Below, one piece after another: positions 62,320-64,000 of a stretch of DNA of 64,000 bases. The DNA is taken from NCBI RefSeq assembly GCF_000508085.1, contig NZ_KI669560.1, positions 3,033,476-3,097,475 on the forward strand, written 5' to 3'. The notes below the pieces were generated by a model that was not told the origin of the DNA, searched no databases, and was given only the letters and a program-made list of their open reading frames with translations. Within the stretch, counting starts at the first letter, position 1, and each line of letters begins with the position of its first letter. The position numbers and the translations under genes were made by a program. Origin of the DNA: Sediminibacterium sp. C3. GTDB taxonomy: Bacteria > Bacteroidota > Bacteroidia > Chitinophagales > Chitinophagaceae.

Positions 62320-63081
62320 TTAAGCCATTCTGTAAGTCAGTGCAGCAAAATCTTCTACGGTTAACTGCTCTGCCCTTTTAGTGAAGATTTCTTCCTGTAA
62401 AACAGTAGCATCAAAAAAAGGTTTCATTGGATTTCTTAGCATTTTCCGCCTTTGTCCGAATGCAGCTTTCACCAGTGTGAATAAGGCTTTTTCGCTTCTC
62501 ACCGCTACAGGATTGTCTTTTCGTTTAAGCTGAATCACCCCACTCATTACTTTTGGGGGAGGATTAAAAGACTCAGGGGGTACATCAAATAGATACTCTA
62601 CCTCATAAAATGCCTGCACCAGCACACTCAGGATGCCATATACTTTGGTATTCGGTTTAGAAACAATTCTCTCAGCCACTTCTTTTTGAAACATGCCTAT
62701 CATTACCGGAATCTGCTCTTTCCACTCCAATACCCTGAAGACAATCTGTGTTGAAATATTATAAGGGAAATTACCCACCATGGTAAATGGCCCCGCAAAA
62801 GGTACCGGAACATCCAGGATACTACCTTCGATAATAGCATTGGAAATTGCCGGATATTGGTGTTGTAAATACAGTACTTTTTCGTTGTCCAGTTCAACTG
62901 CCTTGAATTGTTGAATGGGCAAGTCCAGCAAATACTTGGTCAGGGCGCCTGCACCGGGCCCTACTTCCAGCACCTGTTGCAGGTTTTCCGGCTTTTCTTT
63001 CAGAACAGCCACAATCTGCTTACAGATATTTTCATTGGTAAGGAAATGCTGTCCCAGCGACTTTTTGAGCGTATATTGCAT
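62320..63081 (-). CDS. ksgA: 16S rRNA dimethyladenosine transferase
   Basis: KsgA (RsmA) dimethylates two adenosines near the 3' end of 16S rRNA in late 30S assembly. The 253 residues show [14 protein letters not shown] at the start, the SAM site [16 protein letters not shown], and NFPYNIST (usually NLPYNIST), with the catalytic region intact. [13 protein letters not shown] near the end is the RNA-binding motif. It has its own promoter box, divergent from pdxA. Confidence 0.95.
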   Translation of the reverse strand: MQYTLKKSLGQHFLTNENICKQIVAVLKEKPENLQQVLEVGPGAGALTKYLLDLPIQQFKAVELDNEKVLYLQHQYPAISNAIIEGSILDVPVPFAGPFTMVGNFPYNISTQIVFRVLEWKEQIPVMIGMFQKEVAERIVSKPNTKVYGILSVLVQAFYEVEYLFDVPPESFNPPPKVMSGVIQLKRKDNPVAVRSEKALFTLVKAAFGQRRKMLRNPMKPFFDATVLQEEIFTKRAEQLTVEDFAALTYRMA

Positions 63082-63086
63082 GACTG

Positions 63087-63094
63087 CAAAAGTA
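63087..63094 (-). promoter_or_regulatory. -7 box TACTTTTG of ksgA
   Basis: Read on the minus strand, TACTTTTG ends 5 bases before the ksgA ATG, another leaderless arrangement. It lies in the 40-base space shared with pdxA. Confidence 0.5.
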
Positions 63095-63121
63095 GTATTT
63101 TAGCAACCTAAATCGTGGTAA

Positions 63122-64000
63122 ATGAGTAACGAAACACAAAAACCCATTATTGGCTTCACTTGCGGAGATATAAATGGGATTGGATTGGAACTAATCATCA
63201 AATCTTTAATGGATCAGCGTATCCTTGACTTTTGCGTTCCCGTTGTATTTGCCAATAACAAATGCCTGAATTTCTACAGAAAAAGCATACCCGATTCTAA
63301 TTTCAACTGCACCAATATCAATCAGTTTTCCCGCCTGAATCCCAAACAGGTAAATATATTTACGGTTTGGGAAGAAGAAGTTACCATTACCCCCGGAGAA
63401 CTGAACGAAACCGGTGGCAAATATGCATTGAAATCACTGGAAGAAGCCACCAAAGCCCTGCAGGAAGGTCATATTCACGGTTTGGTAACAGCCCCTATTC
63501 ACAAAAAAAATATTCAGTCCGAACAATTTCAATACAGCGGTCATACTCCTTACTTCAAAGCTTTTTTCAACGTAAAGGATGTAGTGATGTTTATGGTCGC
63601 CGAAAACATGAGAGTGGGTTTGGTTACCGAACATGTAACTGTTGAAGAAGTTGCCAAACATATTACCAAGGAATCCATCCTTAGTAAACTGCAAATCATG
63701 CATCAGTCTTTGCAAAAGGATTTTGGAATAGACAAACCCAAGATTGCCGTTCTGGGATTGAATCCTCATGCAGGAGACGAAGGACTGATTGGGAAAGAAG
63801 AAATTGAAATCATTAAACCTGCTATTAAAGAAGCAAAAAACAAATCACTGGTTTTTGGCCCTTATTCAGCAGATGCCTTCTTTGCAAGAGGCATGTACGA
63901 AAAATTTGACGCTGTTCTTGCTATGTACCACGACCAGGGATTGATTCCTTTTAAATCATTGGCCATTGGCGAAGGGGTAAACTATACAGCTGGTCTCCCT
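63122..64000 (+). CDS. pdxA: 4-hydroxythreonine-4-phosphate dehydrogenase, 5' part
   Basis: The frame opens at ATG 63122 and runs off the right edge after 293 codons. PdxA oxidises 4-phosphohydroxy-L-threonine in the deoxyxylulose-5-phosphate-dependent vitamin B6 pathway. Motifs: FTCGDINGIGLELI (GDPxGIGPE in others), YSGHTPYFKAFF (zinc-binding His), GLNPHAGDEG, and AMYHDQGLIPFK with the second zinc His. The missing part would be the last 60 or so residues. It is transcribed away from ksgA; a TATTTTAG -7-like box lies near 63096. Confidence 0.92.
   Translation, partial: MSNETQKPIIGFTCGDINGIGLELIIKSLMDQRILDFCVPVVFANNKCLNFYRKSIPDSNFNCTNINQFSRLNPKQVNIFTVWEEEVTITPGELNETGGKYALKSLEEATKALQEGHIHGLVTAPIHKKNIQSEQFQYSGHTPYFKAFFNVKDVVMFMVAENMRVGLVTEHVTVEEVAKHITKESILSKLQIMHQSLQKDFGIDKPKIAVLGLNPHAGDEGLIGKEEIEIIKPAIKEAKNKSLVFGPYSADAFFARGMYEKFDAVLAMYHDQGLIPFKSLAIGEGVNYTAGLP

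Noticed and set aside
1..64000. CRISPR arrays, insertion sequences, integrases, phage genes or rRNA
   Set aside because: No spaced direct repeats, transposase or integrase motifs, phage structural genes or rRNA sequence were seen on reading either strand.

Overview
The window is a stretch of chromosome from a Bacteroidota bacterium, most likely a member of the Chitinophagaceae (a Sediminibacterium-like relative is my guess from memory of the protein sequences). Evidence for the phylum: many genes carry the Bacteroidota -7 promoter box TAnnTTTG; lpxC is fused to fabZ; there is a PorX response regulator/PglZ protein of the type IX secretion pathway; and the Bacteroidota-typical families DUF3098, DUF3108, UMF1 and DPP4-type S9 peptidase are present. 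The DNA is moderately AT-rich, densely coding, and almost entirely housekeeping. I see no rRNA, CRISPR array, insertion sequence, prophage or integrase.

Layout. 1-5.7 kb: tail of a di-haem peroxidase, a polysaccharide flippase, free-methionine-sulfoxide reductase, a RhlE-like helicase, a serine hydrolase and a short histidine kinase. 5.7-11.9 kb: tRNA-Leu(UAG), then a protein quality-control block (tig, a patatin lipase on the other strand, two clpP genes, clpX and a 53-residue protein). 11.9-18.9 kb, minus strand: a TPR histidine kinase, an acyl-CoA dehydrogenase, and a run porX - small protein - metallo-beta-lactamase-fold hydrolase - ComEA-like protein. 18.9-24.2 kb, plus strand: HD hydrolase, lpxD, lpxC-fabZ, lpxA and an ABC ATPase, the core of early lipid A synthesis. 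24.1-35.7 kb: alanine dehydrogenase, tsaE, copper ATPase, recQ, HerA-like ATPase, a di-haem peroxidase preceded by a putative 26-residue membrane peptide, an orphan response regulator, ruvB and an NAD(P)-binding protein. 35.7-49.4 kb, minus strand: M23 peptidase, TonB-type receptor, AraC regulator, a frameshifted tricorn-like protease, DPP4, an Omp85-type barrel and leuS. 49.5-58.5 kb: ftsX and DUF3098, an AT-rich islet with two unrecognised exported proteins, uppP, a UMF1 transporter, a metallo-hydrolase, DUF3108, a flippase-like membrane protein, ruvC, a HIT protein and greA. 58.6-61.4 kb: an apparently self-regulated ABC transporter operon (ATPase, permease, YtrA-type GntR repressor, exported repeat-like protein) with an operator-like inverted repeat at its front. 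61.4-64 kb: D-2-hydroxyacid dehydrogenase, ksgA and the start of pdxA, which runs off the window.

Themes. Envelope building (lpxD/C/A, fabZ, uppP, flippases, M23, Omp85, TonB receptor), protein turnover (ClpXP, S9, S41, trigger factor), DNA processing (RecQ, RuvB, RuvC, ComEA-like) and signalling (PorX, two histidine kinases, an orphan regulator). The most notable non-textbook signals are: a terminator-like hairpin between the greA promoter and greA; the GTGTA/TACAC operator ahead of the GntR-ABC operon; a single-base frameshift in a 7-base homopolymer in the tricorn-like protease; at least eight genes whose -7 box lies only 3-7 bases from the start codon, implying leaderless mRNAs; the tandem clpP pair with its small 3' neighbour; and the AT-rich islet at 50.8-52.1 kb.
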